Source of the DNA: Actinobacillus seminis
GTDB lineage: Bacteria; Pseudomonadota; Gammaproteobacteria; Enterobacterales; Pasteurellaceae
Assembly (NCBI RefSeq): GCF_002263215.1
Contig: NZ_NLFK01000013.1
Span: forward strand, 1-58,634
DNA length: 58,634 nt
Direction of reading: 5' to 3'
Numbering within the stretch: the stretch's first letter is position 1; each line of letters begins with the position of its first letter. The translations under genes were made by a program, and so were the position numbers. The notes beneath the pieces were generated by a model, which worked only from the letters and a program-made list of their open reading frames with translations, ran no database searches and was not told the DNA's origin. Below, piece by piece: positions 1 to 9,223 of the stretch.

Positions 1-40
1 CAAATAATTAAATTTGTTTATCTCACTATGTGATAATATA

Positions 41-72
41 AAAAGACCTAGGCATTCGTGCTTGGGTCTTTT
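41..72 (+). terminator. Hairpin terminator of a gene left of the window
   Basis: An 8-bp inverted repeat (AAAAGACC at 41-48, GGTCTTTT at 65-72) encloses a 16-base spacer that can pair further, and the right arm ends in four T. It probably ends a gene lying before position 1. It sits just upstream of the lemA start. Confidence 0.5.
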
Positions 73-111
73 GTCTATTTGAATATCACTTTTTTGAATA
101 AGGAACTCAAA

Positions 112-693
112 ATGAAAAAATGGTTAGTTGTTATTATTATCGCTGTGATCGCCGGATTTACGCTGATGACCGGCTACAATGGCTTGGTGAAAGCGGAAGA
201 AGAGATTGATTCGGTATGGGCGAATGTAGAATCCAGTTATCAACGTCGTGCAGATCTTATTCCAAATTTAGTGAATACGGTCAAAGGTCAAGCGAATTTT
301 GAAAAAGAGACATTGACACAAGTGATTGAAGCGCGCTCCAAAGCGACGCAAACAAAAATCGATCCGGCAAATATGACGGAAACCCAATTGGTTGAATTCC
401 AACAAAATCAAAATTCCGTTGGTTCCGCCTTATCTCGTTTATTGGTCACAGTGGAAAAATATCCGGAATTAAAAGCACACGAAGGTTTCATAAATCTTCA
501 AGCACAACTTGAAGGCACAGAAAACCGTATCAATGTTGCGCGCAATAAGTTTAATGATGCCGCTCGTATTTATAATCAAAAAGTGCGTACTTTCCCAACC
601 AAATTGGCAGCTCTGATTTTTGGTTTTAAAGATAAACCTTATTTCAAATCTGCAGCCGGTGCAGAGAATGCGCCTGTGGTGAATTTTAACTAA
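112..693 (+). CDS. lemA: LemA family membrane-anchored protein
   Basis: A 193-residue protein of the LemA family, whose biochemical role is not established. Residues about 4-22 form one hydrophobic N-terminal helix with a short cytoplasmic stub; the rest is a helical domain with the family pattern, including the stretch SYQRRADLIPNLVNTVKG near residue 40. I chose the ATG at 112, which follows AAGGAACTC, because the upstream extension to 58 adds residues that do not fit the family. It is followed within 15 bases by two TPM-domain genes, the usual lemA neighbourhood, so the three are probably co-transcribed and act together at the membrane. Confidence 0.9.
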   Translation: MKKWLVVIIIAVIAGFTLMTGYNGLVKAEEEIDSVWANVESSYQRRADLIPNLVNTVKGQANFEKETLTQVIEARSKATQTKIDPANMTETQLVEFQQNQNSVGSALSRLLVTVEKYPELKAHEGFINLQAQLEGTENRINVARNKFNDAARIYNQKVRTFPTKLAALIFGFKDKPYFKSAAGAENAPVVNFN

Positions 694-706
694 AGTGCGA
701 TCAAAT

Positions 707-1153
707 ATGCCTTTATTTTCACGAATTCCATTTAATAAAGCACAAATTGAGGTGGCAATCAGTCGCCTTGAGCAACAAACGTCAGCGGAATTACGCGTTT
801 ATATTGAACGCCATCTCTCACATGAGGAGAAATATTCTTCCCTCAATCGCGCGTTGCAGGTTTTTAACGAACTAAAAATGGATACCACTAAAGCGCGTAA
901 TGGCGTATTGATTTATATTGCATTCAAAGATCATCAGTGCGCCATTATTGGCGATCAAGGTATTCACCGGTACGTCGGCGAAGGTTTTTGGCGTGAGCAA
1001 TGTGATTTGATGATGGCCTATTTCAAACGAGCTGATTATACCGCCGGTATTGTTGAGGTTATTGAGCAAATTGGTGAGGAGTTAACGAAATATTTCCCAA
1101 TTCAAGCGGATGACATGAACGAATTGGAAAATGAGGTGATTATCAATGACTAA
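707..1153 (+). CDS. TPM-domain protein, short form without membrane anchor
   Basis: A 148-residue protein matching the TPM domain family (TLP18.3/Psb32/MOLO-1). It has the typical opening (a helix with the acidic pattern ISRLEQQTSAELRVYIE) and the strand NGVLIYIAFKDHQCAIIGDQG that follows it in this family. There is no signal peptide or membrane segment, unlike the next gene, so it is likely cytoplasmic. The ATG at 707 is preferred to the GTG at 695, which lies within a near-match to the uptake signal. Its 3' end overlaps the next gene by 8 bases, which suggests translational coupling. Molecular function is unknown. Confidence 0.75.
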   Translation: MPLFSRIPFNKAQIEVAISRLEQQTSAELRVYIERHLSHEEKYSSLNRALQVFNELKMDTTKARNGVLIYIAFKDHQCAIIGDQGIHRYVGEGFWREQCDLMMAYFKRADYTAGIVEVIEQIGEELTKYFPIQADDMNELENEVIIND

Positions 1154-1922
1154 AATATTAAAGAGTGCGGTCATTTTTTTCGCACTTTTTTTCAGTTCGC
1201 TCCTGATGGCGGTTTCTTTTCCCGCTTCGCCAACGCCGTTTCAGTATGTTAATGATTATACTCGTACATTAACCGGCAATGAAAAGCAGCAATTAGAAAA
1301 TAAATTAATTGCCTATTCAAAAGAAACCAGCTCGCAGATTGCGGTTGTGTTGATTCCTTCTACGGAAGAATATGACATTTCGCAATATGCCTTTGAACTC
1401 GGGGATAAATGGGGGATTGGGCGCAAGCAGTTAAATAATGGTGTGTTGATGCTGGTAGCGGTCAATGATCGAAAAATTTTTATTGCTACCGGTCAAGGGC
1501 TGGAAGGCGAATTGCCGGATGCTTTTTTATCGCAAATTATTCGTCAAGTAATCACGCCACAATTTAAACAAAATCACTATGCACAAGGTATTAGCCACGG
1601 ATTAGATTACATTATTGCTGCCAGCAAAGGCGAATTTGATCCTTACCAACAGGAAGAAAATGACTGGGGAAGTTATATTCCTTTTGTCATGGTTTGCTTG
1701 TTTGTATTTTTTGTAATTTTCGGTGAACTGAGTTGGCGTAAAAAACCTTATATTAGCCCGAGCAATCGCCATCAAATGGAAAATTTAATTCGTCAATCCA
1801 GCTTATCTCGTCGTGGCCGCAGTGGCTTTGGGGGATTCGGTGGCGGATTTGGTGACGGAGCTGGCGGTAGTGGCTTTGGTGGCGGTGGCTTTGGTGGCGG
1901 TGGCGCCGGCGGAAGTTGGTAA
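1146..1922 (+). CDS. TPM-domain protein with signal peptide and Gly-rich tail (YgcG-like)
   Basis: A 258-residue protein. Residues 1-22 look like a Sec signal peptide, residues about 30-160 are a TPM domain (YVNDYTRTLTGNEKQQLE at its start, GVLMLVAVNDRKIFIATGQG in the middle), residues about 178-196 form a membrane helix, and the last 35 residues are almost entirely Gly, Phe, Ser and Ala ending in GGSW. This order (exported TPM domain, membrane helix, glycine-rich tail) is typical of YgcG-type proteins encoded next to lemA. The domain would face the periplasm. Function is not established; some TPM proteins have been proposed to be phosphatases. Confidence 0.8.
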   Translation: MTKILKSAVIFFALFFSSLLMAVSFPASPTPFQYVNDYTRTLTGNEKQQLENKLIAYSKETSSQIAVVLIPSTEEYDISQYAFELGDKWGIGRKQLNNGVLMLVAVNDRKIFIATGQGLEGELPDAFLSQIIRQVITPQFKQNHYAQGISHGLDYIIAASKGEFDPYQQEENDWGSYIPFVMVCLFVFFVIFGELSWRKKPYISPSNRHQMENLIRQSSLSRRGRSGFGGFGGGFGDGAGGSGFGGGGFGGGGAGGSW

Positions 1923-2010
1923 TAGTTGATATTTAAAGTAGGTTATTTATCGTTTCTTTTGGTTATGATACAATGCACCTATTTTGTTATTCAAACAGTT
2001 AAGGATGATT

Positions 2011-2339
2011 ATGGAAACTTTAGATAAAATTAAAAACAAATTAGTGAAAATCCGATTCTTCTTTATATGAAAGGTTCGCCGAAATTTCCTTCTTGCGGAT
2101 TTTCAGCACGGGCAGTAGAAGCACTTATCAACTGCAATGTACCTTTTGGTTATGTGGATATTTTGCAATATCCGGATATTCGTGCGGAGTTGCCGAGGTA
2201 TGCGAATTGGCCGACATTCCCACAATTATGGGTAGAGGGTGAATTAGTTGGAGGCTGCGACATTGTGCTTGAAATGTTTCAGCAAGGTGAATTGCAAACC
2301 TTACTATCTGAAGTGGCTGCAAGACATCCGCAAAACTAA
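2011..2339 (+). CDS. grxD: Monothiol glutaredoxin Grx4, frameshifted near the N-terminus in this sequence
   Basis: CGFS-type monothiol glutaredoxin, which carries and transfers [2Fe-2S] clusters in the cytoplasm, usually with BolA. The active site CGFS and the glutathione-binding features TFPQLWVEGELVGGCD are intact. The open frame from 2067 lacks the first 19 residues. The missing N-terminus (METLDKIK, then QISENPILLY) is present from the ATG at 2011, preceded by AAGGATGATT, but in another frame. One extra A in the A5 run at 2032-2036 joins the two into a normal 109-residue Grx4. Given the 454 library sequence found elsewhere in the window, I think this is an undercalled homopolymer and the gene is intact in the cell. 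Confidence 0.85.
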
Positions 2340-2490
2340 ATTCGGCGACACAAGTAAGCGCAAATCCTACTTGCAACCGAATTGAAAATCCTATAGAATT
2401 CGTGCGTTGTGCTGTAAAATGGCGCGAAAAAAATTATGGTCTTCTGCTAATGCAGTTTGATTGTCTGAAAAGTAATAAGAGGAATAAATT

Positions 2491-3033
2491 ATTAAAACCG
2501 TAAAAAAAGCACCGGCTGTAAATCGCCCGAATCGTATCAATGATGAAATTCGAGTGAAAGAAATTCGTTTGATTGACCAAGAGGGTAAACAGGCGGGCAT
2601 TGTAAGTATTCAGGAAGCTTTAGAAAAAGCGGAATCACTGGAATTAGATCTTGTTGAAATTAGCCCTAATGCCGAGCCACCGGTGTGTCGTATCATGAAT
2701 TACGGTAAATTCCTCTATGAAAAAGGAAAAGCGGCAAAAGAGCAGAAGAAAAAGCAGAAAGTTGTACAAGTGAAGGAAATTAAATTCCGTCCGGGTACAG
2801 ACGAGGGCGACTATCAGGTAAAACTACGCAGCCTGATTCGCTTTTTAGAAGATGGGGATAAAGCCAAAATTACCGTTCGTTTCCGCGGACGCGAAATGGC
2901 TCACCAAGATATCGGTTTGGACGTGTTGGAGCGTGTTAAAAATGATCTTGCCGAGATTTCTGTTGTGGAATCCGCTCCGGGTAAACTGGAAGGTCGACAA
3001 GCTGTTATGGTACTTGCCCCTAAAAAGAAATAA
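2491..3033 (+). CDS. infC: Translation initiation factor IF-3, AUU start codon
   Basis: IF-3 binds the 30S subunit, prevents premature 50S joining and checks the initiator tRNA and start codon. No ATG, GTG or TTG start gives the full N-terminus. The ATT at 2491, eight bases after AAGAGGA (2477-2483), is in frame and gives a 180-residue protein, the usual length, beginning [20 protein letters not shown] after the initiator. AUU initiation is the known device by which IF-3 represses its own translation in enterobacteria. The family core is visible, with the N-domain [12 protein letters not shown] and the C-domain [17 protein letters not shown]. First gene of the infC-rpmI-rplT cluster. Confidence 0.95.
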   Translation: MKTVKKAPAVNRPNRINDEIRVKEIRLIDQEGKQAGIVSIQEALEKAESLELDLVEISPNAEPPVCRIMNYGKFLYEKGKAAKEQKKKQKVVQVKEIKFRPGTDEGDYQVKLRSLIRFLEDGDKAKITVRFRGREMAHQDIGLDVLERVKNDLAEISVVESAPGKLEGRQAVMVLAPKKK

Positions 3034-3054
3034 TTAGTGCATTTCAAGTAACAA

Positions 3055-3091
3055 AAGTGCGGTGAGAATAGTTGTATTTTTGACCGCACTT
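3055..3091 (+). terminator. Uptake-signal dyad between infC and rpmI
   Basis: AAGTGCGGT at 3055-3063 and its complement ACCGCACTT at 3083-3091 form an inverted repeat followed by a short T run. Elsewhere in this genome type such dyads serve as terminators between genes. Here it lies inside the usually co-transcribed infC-rpmI-rplT operon, so it may be a partial attenuator before rpmI rather than a full stop. Confidence 0.55.
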
Positions 3092-3144
3092 TTATTCGCC
3101 TAATTATTGGTTATTAACTTAAACAATGCGGAGTTTATAAAACA

Positions 3145-3342
3145 ATGCCTAAAATTAAAACAGTACGTGGTGCTGCGAAGCGTTTCAAGAAAACCGCTTC
3201 CGGCGGTTTCAAACGTAAACAATCTCACTTACGTCATATTTTAACTAAGAAAACCACTAAACGTAAACGTCATCTACGTCATAAATCTATGGTTGCGAAA
3301 GCTGACCAAGTTTTAGTTGTAGCGTGCTTGCCATATGCATAA
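3145..3342 (+). CDS. rpmI: 50S ribosomal protein L35 (bL35)
   Basis: A 65-residue very basic protein opening [20 protein letters not shown], the standard L35 N-terminus, and of the usual length. It is a structural component of the large ribosomal subunit. It sits between infC and rplT, the order conserved in most bacteria. In E. coli, L20 represses this cistron by binding the mRNA; I did not try to fold the corresponding element here. Confidence 0.97.
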
Positions 3343-3396
3343 GCACAGCGTACGTTAAGTTAATTTTTAGTTCATTAAATAGACATAGGAGATTAG

Positions 3397-3753
<357 letters not shown>

Positions 3754-3775
3754 TTTTTTAAAGTTTAGATAAATT

Positions 3776-3800
3776 AGGACACCGCTTGGTGTCCTTTTTT
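3776..3800 (+). terminator. Rho-independent terminator after rplT
   Basis: A perfect 8-bp stem AGGACACC / GGTGTCCT (3776-3783, 3788-3795) with loop GCTT, directly followed by a T tract. It ends the infC-rpmI-rplT transcript just before the convergent ppnN gene. Confidence 0.9.
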
Positions 3801-3806
3801 AGCTTC

Positions 3807-5171
3807 TTATTTTAAGATTTCATAGCAAGGTTCATAGGCATCGCCACCCGGCAATTTCATCCGGTGTTGCTCGATAAAGTCTTGCAGTACACGATCGACT
3901 TTTTCCATTAATTCCGGATCGCCTTGTAATTGGAATTTACCCAATTCTTCTATTTCATCTTGGGTTTCAGGTTTGATATTTCCCGCGACAATACCGGAGA
4001 AAACCCGACGTAAATTCGCCGCGAGAGACACTTTTGATTGATTTAAATGCAAATCCAATTCCGTCATATTTTGATGGGTTGGGATAAATGGTATTTGAAA
4101 TTCCGGATCGATTTTTAATGACCAGTTAAACCCGTAAGAATTCCCTTTTTCATAGCGTGTTTCGCGAATGACTTGCATTGCTGATTTCACGCGGCGCGCC
4201 ACTTTAACCGGATTATCAATGATAATCTCATATAACGCTTGCGCTTCTTCGCCCAAGGTTTCACCGATAAACCGATCAATAGTTGCAAAATAATCAGCAC
4301 TTTCTTTTGGACCGGTCAAAATAAGAGGTAACGTTTGTGCTTTATTTTGCGGGTTAAGTTTGATTCCTAAAATATAAAGTAATTCTTCAAATGTTCCCGG
4401 TCCACCCGGGAAAATCACGATAGCATGTCCCATGCGCACAAAGGCTTCCAACCGTTTTTCAATATCCGGCATGATGATAAGCTCATTCACAATCGGGTTT
4501 GGCGGTTCGGAGGCAATAATAGAGGGTTCGGTAATTCCGATAAAGCGGCTATTTTTATAACGTTGATTGGCATGACCGACAGCGGCGCCTTTCATTGGCG
4601 CTTCCATGACGCCGGGGCCGCAGCCGGTAATAATATTGAGTTCACGCAAGCCTAATTCTAGCCCGACTGCACGACAATATTGGTATTCAATTTGGTTGAT
4701 GGAATGCCCGCCCCAGCACACTACAAGATTTGGATGTTCGCCTACAATCAGCGCTTTGGCATTACGTAAAATCGCAAATACTTGGTTGGTGATATGTTTG
4801 CTGTCTTGAATATCGCAGGGATTAATACGCTGGTTGAGTACGTTGACAAATAAAATATCACGCAACACAGCAAACAAATGATATTGAATGTTAGCAATCA
4901 TTCTATCATCCACAAACGCAGTTTGTGGCGGATTGTGTAGCTCTAATGCTACGCCACGTTCTCGCGCAAGCAAATTAATATCAAAATCAGGATATTGATT
5001 TAACAATGCGCGACTATCATCCGTTACCGCGCCGGAATTGAGTACCGCTAAAGAACAATTGCGATATAACGTATATAATTTCGACCGCGCTTTTTTCGCC
5101 AATTGTTCCACTTCCAAATGCGAAAGTTGATCCATGCTTCCTTTTGGATTGACATAGTGAATATGACTCAT
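3807..5171 (-). CDS. ppnN: Nucleotide 5'-monophosphate nucleosidase PpnN (YgdH family)
   Basis: A 454-residue cytoplasmic enzyme that in E. coli hydrolyses purine and pyrimidine nucleoside monophosphates to base and ribose 5-phosphate and is stimulated by (p)ppGpp. The central LOG-type Rossmann domain shows [14 protein letters not shown] and the catalytic motif PGGPGTFEE; flanking N- and C-terminal domains match the YgdH type in length. It starts 9 bases after the queF stop codon on the same strand, so the two are probably one transcript. Confidence 0.9.
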   Translation of the reverse strand: MSHIHYVNPKGSMDQLSHLEVEQLAKKARSKLYTLYRNCSLAVLNSGAVTDDSRALLNQYPDFDINLLARERGVALELHNPPQTAFVDDRMIANIQYHLFAVLRDILFVNVLNQRINPCDIQDSKHITNQVFAILRNAKALIVGEHPNLVVCWGGHSINQIEYQYCRAVGLELGLRELNIITGCGPGVMEAPMKGAAVGHANQRYKNSRFIGITEPSIIASEPPNPIVNELIIMPDIEKRLEAFVRMGHAIVIFPGGPGTFEELLYILGIKLNPQNKAQTLPLILTGPKESADYFATIDRFIGETLGEEAQALYEIIIDNPVKVARRVKSAMQVIRETRYEKGNSYGFNWSLKIDPEFQIPFIPTHQNMTELDLHLNQSKVSLAANLRRVFSGIVAGNIKPETQDEIEELGKFQLQGDPELMEKVDRVLQDFIEQHRMKLPGGDAYEPCYEILK

Positions 5172-5180
5172 AAAGACTCC

Positions 5181-6020
5181 TTATTGACGAGCTAAACGTT
5201 GATTTAACGGAATTGGCTCAAAATTGGAACGAAACGGATTAATATCCAACCCGCCGCGCCGCGTATAACGCGCATAGACGGTGAGTTTTTCCGGTTTGGC
5301 AAATTGCATCAAATCACAAAAAATTCGCTCGACGCATTGTTCGTGAAACTCATTATGCTGTCGATAAGAAATAAGATAGCGCAATAATTTTTCACGATCA
5401 ATTTGTTTTCCTACGTAATGAATTTGTACACTGCCCCAATCAGGTTGCTGTGTGATAAGGCAATTGGATTTCAATAAATGGCTGACCAGTACTTCATCCA
5501 CCGGATTTTCGCCGGTACAATGTTGCAATAATTGCGGATTAAATTGGTAATCGACGATTTCAATATTCTGTTCATCAATGCAATCGCCGACAAAAGAGGC
5601 GATCGGTGTGCAGTGATAATTCGCTAAAGAATTTAACCGCACTTTGACCTCTCCTTGCGCGCATTGTTGTAAATCTTGCTGCAAAATGTGGCAAACTTCG
5701 TCGAATGAGATAAATTTGCTTTGGTTGAAACTATTGAGGTAAAGTTTAAAACTTTTCGATTCAATCAAATTTAGGCTGGCACAATCAATTTCCACATCAG
5801 CAATTGCCACTTGCGGCACGCCTTTGGTATTCAGCCACGAAATCTCATAGGCCGTCCAAATATCCGCGCCAATGGTAAAAGGTTGCTGTGCAGTAATACC
5901 TAAACTGTCGCGATTTAACGAACGCGGTACGGGTTGCAATAAAGTGCGGTCATAATTTTCCGCATATTTTGTTTGTTTTCCGAGGGGTAATGATTGCAAA
6001 CTTTGGTCATAATAATGCAT
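5181..6020 (-). CDS. queF: NADPH-dependent 7-cyano-7-deazaguanine reductase QueF
   Basis: Reduces preQ0 to preQ1 in the queuosine tRNA modification pathway. At 279 residues it is the long, YqcD-type QueF. The C-terminal half carries the nucleophilic Cys in [14 protein letters not shown] with the partner Asp seven residues on, the conserved FHEQCVE, and the C-terminal [15 protein letters not shown]. Upstream is the broken hypT-like regulator on the same strand, ending 9 bases before queF. I looked for a preQ1 riboswitch and saw none in that short gap. An uptake signal lies inside the gene at 5942-5950. Confidence 0.93.
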   Translation of the reverse strand: MHYYDQSLQSLPLGKQTKYAENYDRTLLQPVPRSLNRDSLGITAQQPFTIGADIWTAYEISWLNTKGVPQVAIADVEIDCASLNLIESKSFKLYLNSFNQSKFISFDEVCHILQQDLQQCAQGEVKVRLNSLANYHCTPIASFVGDCIDEQNIEIVDYQFNPQLLQHCTGENPVDEVLVSHLLKSNCLITQQPDWGSVQIHYVGKQIDREKLLRYLISYRQHNEFHEQCVERIFCDLMQFAKPEKLTVYARYTRRGGLDINPFRSNFEPIPLNQRLARQ

Positions 6021-6029
6021 GGGCTTTCC

Positions 6030-6924
6030 TTAATATTTAACTTTTATCGTATCTTTGATGAGATGCCAAAAATATTCGGCATGGTTATTTAAACGTGTAT
6101 TCATTCTATAAATATAAGCATTAATCGGTATAACTAAGTCATGTTGGTCAAGTATTTTTAATTGACCTCGTTTTATTTCTTCCGAGATAGAATATTCCGG
6201 TAACCATGCAATTCCTTGTTTACTCAACGTAATATTTTTTAGTAATTCCGACATAGAAGAAAGAAAAATTGTTTTTGTTTTTAAAATGTTACAATTAGCT
6301 AATTTTCGATTAACTAATCTTCCCATATAAGAATTTGGCGTGTAGTTTAACAAAGGAATATTTTCCATTTTTAAATTAAACACAGGGTTTCCGAATTCAT
6401 CTACCGCAGAAACAGGATAAATTTTACGTTTTTAATATTTCAATTGATTGAAATGGTTCTTGCATTAAAAGTTCATCATAAAAAGAAAAAATAAAATCAC
6501 TTTTCCCTTCTATTAACGTGGTAACAGTTTGATCCACATCAATTGCTTCAACTGCATAGATGAGTTCTCCATGAGAAGAGGATGACTTAATAATATGAGG
6601 CAGAATAGATAGCGATAAAGAATGTGCTGCAGCTACTTTTATATTAGGTAATCCGTGGCTTTGTCTAAGCAATTCATCTAAGTTTGCTTGTAGCTGTTGT
6701 AATAGATTTCTTGTTTGAGCATGAAATAATCGTCCTTCTTCCGTTAGCTGCAATGGTATAATCGAACGGTTAAATAATTTTACCCCTAAACTTTCTTCTA
6801 ATGCCGATATTCTTCGACTAAAGGCGGATTGAGATAGGTTTCTTATTTCAGCAGCTTGTGAAAAATTTCTACATTCTTCTAATGTAATAAAATCTTCCAG
6901 CCATTTTGTTTCTATATTTTTCAT
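6030..6924 (-). pseudogene. LysR-family regulator, HypT/YjiE-like, single-base frameshift
   Basis: Two pieces form one LysR-type regulator of about 297 residues. The N-terminal part from the ATG at 6924 (AGGAAAC before it) has the HTH: NIETKWLEDFITLEECRNFS, then QSAFSRRISALEESLGVKLF. The C-terminal part includes NYTPNSYMGRLVN and the end YRMNTRLNNHAEYFWHLI. Both align with what I remember of E. coli HypT (YjiE), a transcription factor activated by methionine oxidation under hypochlorite stress. The frame breaks at the T5 run 6429-6433: with four T the protein reads on as ILKRKIYPVSAVDEF. Because 454 adapter sequence occurs 100 bases upstream of the gene, I favour a sequencing error over a real pseudogene. 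It is divergent from the racemase gene. Confidence 0.8.
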
Positions 6925-7026
6925 TGTTTCCTTTTTATGCAAATTTTGCATACCATTTTCATAAATCGTATTATTAAAAATAATTACAACTTTATAGTTA
7001 ATTGATTTTATTATTAATTTTAAATT

Positions 7027-7072
7027 AGTCGTGGAGGCAAGGCACACAGGGGATAGGAAAAAAAAAAAAAAA
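7027..7072. other. 454 library adapter sequence plus A15, assembly artefact
   Basis: Bases 7027-7057 match, base for base as I remember it, the 31-base reverse complement of a Roche 454 library B-type adapter (core CAAGGCACACAGGGGATAGG at 7038-7057, preceded by AGTCGTGGAGG). Fifteen A follow at 7058-7072. The same adapter, in the other orientation and with small errors, occurs at 45538-45569. This stretch is not genomic, so the intergenic region between the hypT-like gene and the racemase is unreliable for promoters or operators. Confidence 0.85.
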
Positions 7073-7189
7073 CAAGAGCATTTTTTATCTATTTCTGTTT
7101 TTTCATAGCCTCACTATTTATTGCATTTCATTTTTTTCATATCCATTGATAAAACCTTTATGTGTCTGACAAGTATGGAGAAATTATTT

Positions 7190-7882
7190 ATGAAAAATGT
7201 TATTGGTATTTTAGGGGGAATGGGCCCTGCAGCAACTGCTGATATGTTTCAAAAATTTATTCAATTGACTCCTGCCAAAAAGGATCAAGATCATATTCCC
7301 TTACTTATTTCATCAATTCCGGATATTCCCGATCGTAGCGCTTCAATTTTAAGTAATGGAGAAAATCCAAAACCGTTCATGGAAAAATATGTGAAAGGGT
7401 TACAGGTGGCGGGGGCAACGTGCATCATTATTGCTTGTAATACTGCACATTATTGGTTTTCAGATTTAAAGAAACGAACCAATATTGAGATGCTCAGTAT
7501 GATTGATGCGGTCGTTGACGCTGTACTTAATACAAGAATGCAACGGATAGGCTTACTTGCAACTGATGCAACATTAGCGACTAACCTTTATAAAAATAAA
7601 TTAGAAGAACATGGATTGACATTTATTAGACCGACAATACAGGGACAAAAAAAAGTTATGGAAAGTATTTATTCTTTAAAAGGAGGGAATTTAAAACTTG
7701 CCACAGAATTGATGTTAGCACAACGGGATGAATTAATTAAACAAGGGGCAGAATTAATTATTTTAGGATGCACTGAAGTGCCGATAGTTTTAGCTGATGA
7801 ACTAAAGAACAATCCTAATTTATATATTGATTCAACACAAGTTTTAGTGCAGGCAGCGATTGATTGGTACAACACTCATTAG
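7190..7882 (+). CDS. Aspartate/glutamate racemase family protein
   Basis: A 230-residue cofactor-independent amino acid racemase of the Asp/Glu/hydantoin racemase superfamily. The glycine-rich start VIGILGGMGPAATADMF, the first catalytic Cys in IIACNTAHYW (Cys83) and the second in LGCTEVP (Cys194) are all present, so the two-cysteine mechanism looks intact. The preferred start is the ATG at 7190, after GGAG at 7177-7180. It is followed after 28 bases by a Dcu-type dicarboxylate/aspartate carrier, so aspartate is the likeliest substrate; that is inference. It is distinct from MurI because the motifs are those of the aspartate racemase (YgeA-like) branch. Confidence 0.88.
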   Translation: MKNVIGILGGMGPAATADMFQKFIQLTPAKKDQDHIPLLISSIPDIPDRSASILSNGENPKPFMEKYVKGLQVAGATCIIIACNTAHYWFSDLKKRTNIEMLSMIDAVVDAVLNTRMQRIGLLATDATLATNLYKNKLEEHGLTFIRPTIQGQKKVMESIYSLKGGNLKLATELMLAQRDELIKQGAELIILGCTEVPIVLADELKNNPNLYIDSTQVLVQAAIDWYNTH

Positions 7883-7910
7883 GTTTTCATTTTGAAATAG
7901 GAGGCATATT

Positions 7911-9212
7911 ATGATTTGGGTGGAAAGTTTGATTGTTCTGATATGTATTTTTTTAGGTATTCGAACAGGCGGTATAGGCATTGGATTATTTGGCGGAGTA
8001 GGACTCTTTTTTCTTACATTAGTATTGGGATTGCCGGTCGGTAGTATTCCCATTGATGTAATATTAATTATTATGACAGTCGTATTAGCTGCAGCTACTT
8101 TGCAGGCAAGCGGAGGAATGGCATTATTAATTCAATATGCTGCAAAATTAATGCGTAAAAATCCTAAATATATTAATTTTATTGCGCCTGCTGTTACGTG
8201 GTTAATGACGATTGTAACAGGTACTGGGTTTGTTGTATTTTCTACATTACCTATTATTGCGGAGGTTGCAAGAGAATCAGGAGTTCGTCCATCCAGAGCG
8301 CTTGCCGGTTCTGTCGTAGCATCACAATTTGCGGTTGCGGGTTCTCCTATTAGTGCTGCAATGGCTGCAATGTTAGCGACAATGGAAGGAAATGGTGTGA
8401 CATTTCTACAGGTAATGGCAGTTTGTTTACCTGCTTCTTTTGTAGCTTCAATGATTGCTGCATTTGTATCTTCAAAACAAGGTTGTGAATTGCAAGATGA
8501 CAAAGTTTACCTTCAACGCTTGCAAGATGGATTAGTTTCAAAAGAGGCGACCAAAATGGCAGAAATTTCTCCTTCTGCTAAGTATTCAGTATTATTCTTC
8601 TTACTATCCGTTTTGGTTATTGTATTACTTGCCGCATTTCCGGATCTACGACCTATATATCAAGATGGAAAAACAATAAGTACAAGAAATATTATTATAG
8701 TATGCATGCTTAGTGCATCTTGCTTAATGATGTTGTGCGGTAAAATTACACCGGATTCTATTACCACAAGTTCCATATTTCGTTCAGGAATGACATCAAT
8801 TGCAATTATTCTTGGTATCGTTACCTTGGGAACAACTTTTGTTGACGCGCATTTAGTTGGTATTAAAGCGGTTGCGGGGGATATATTGACCCAATATCCA
8901 ATGCTATTGGCTGCGGTATTGTTTTTTACTTGTGCATTATTATATTCACAAGGATCAACTGCGCCACTGATTATTCCATTAGCGGTTGGTTTAGCTGTTC
9001 CTCATTGGGCAATTTTAGCATCATTTATTGCTGTAACGGGAATCTTTCTTTTGCCAACATACCCAACATCACTTGCCGCGATGGAAATTGATACGACGGG
9101 TTCAACCAGAGCTGGGAAATATTTAGTGGATCATCCCTTTATGTTACCGGCAACCTTAGGCATTATTAGCGCGTTGATTTTTGGGTTCGTGTGGGCGCCA
9201 ATGATTGTATAA
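7911..9212 (+). CDS. Dcu-family anaerobic C4-dicarboxylate carrier (DcuA/DcuB-like)
   Basis: A 433-residue polytopic inner-membrane protein, the usual Dcu length. It opens VESLIVLICIFLGIRTGGIG and contains the family stretches IMTVVLAAATLQASGGM, RKNPKYINFIAPAVTWLMT and GSPISAAMAAM. Dcu carriers exchange or take up aspartate, fumarate, malate or succinate, mainly in anaerobic growth. The sequence cannot tell DcuA from DcuB activity. It is co-directional with the racemase 28 bases upstream (GGAGG before the start), so the pair may import aspartate and interconvert its enantiomers. No uptake signal core lies anywhere from 5951 to 12427. Confidence 0.85.
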   Translation: MIWVESLIVLICIFLGIRTGGIGIGLFGGVGLFFLTLVLGLPVGSIPIDVILIIMTVVLAAATLQASGGMALLIQYAAKLMRKNPKYINFIAPAVTWLMTIVTGTGFVVFSTLPIIAEVARESGVRPSRALAGSVVASQFAVAGSPISAAMAAMLATMEGNGVTFLQVMAVCLPASFVASMIAAFVSSKQGCELQDDKVYLQRLQDGLVSKEATKMAEISPSAKYSVLFFLLSVLVIVLLAAFPDLRPIYQDGKTISTRNIIIVCMLSASCLMMLCGKITPDSITTSSIFRSGMTSIAIILGIVTLGTTFVDAHLVGIKAVAGDILTQYPMLLAAVLFFTCALLYSQGSTAPLIIPLAVGLAVPHWAILASFIAVTGIFLLPTYPTSLAAMEIDTTGSTRAGKYLVDHPFMLPATLGIISALIFGFVWAPMIV

Positions 9213-9223
9213 TTTATTACTTT

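Noticed and set aside
6021-6029. preQ1 riboswitch before queF
   Set aside because: Only 9 bases separate queF from the upstream gene, and no aptamer-like sequence is visible.
7058-7072. A15 tract as a phase-variable promoter spacer
   Set aside because: It abuts adapter sequence and is part of the artefact.
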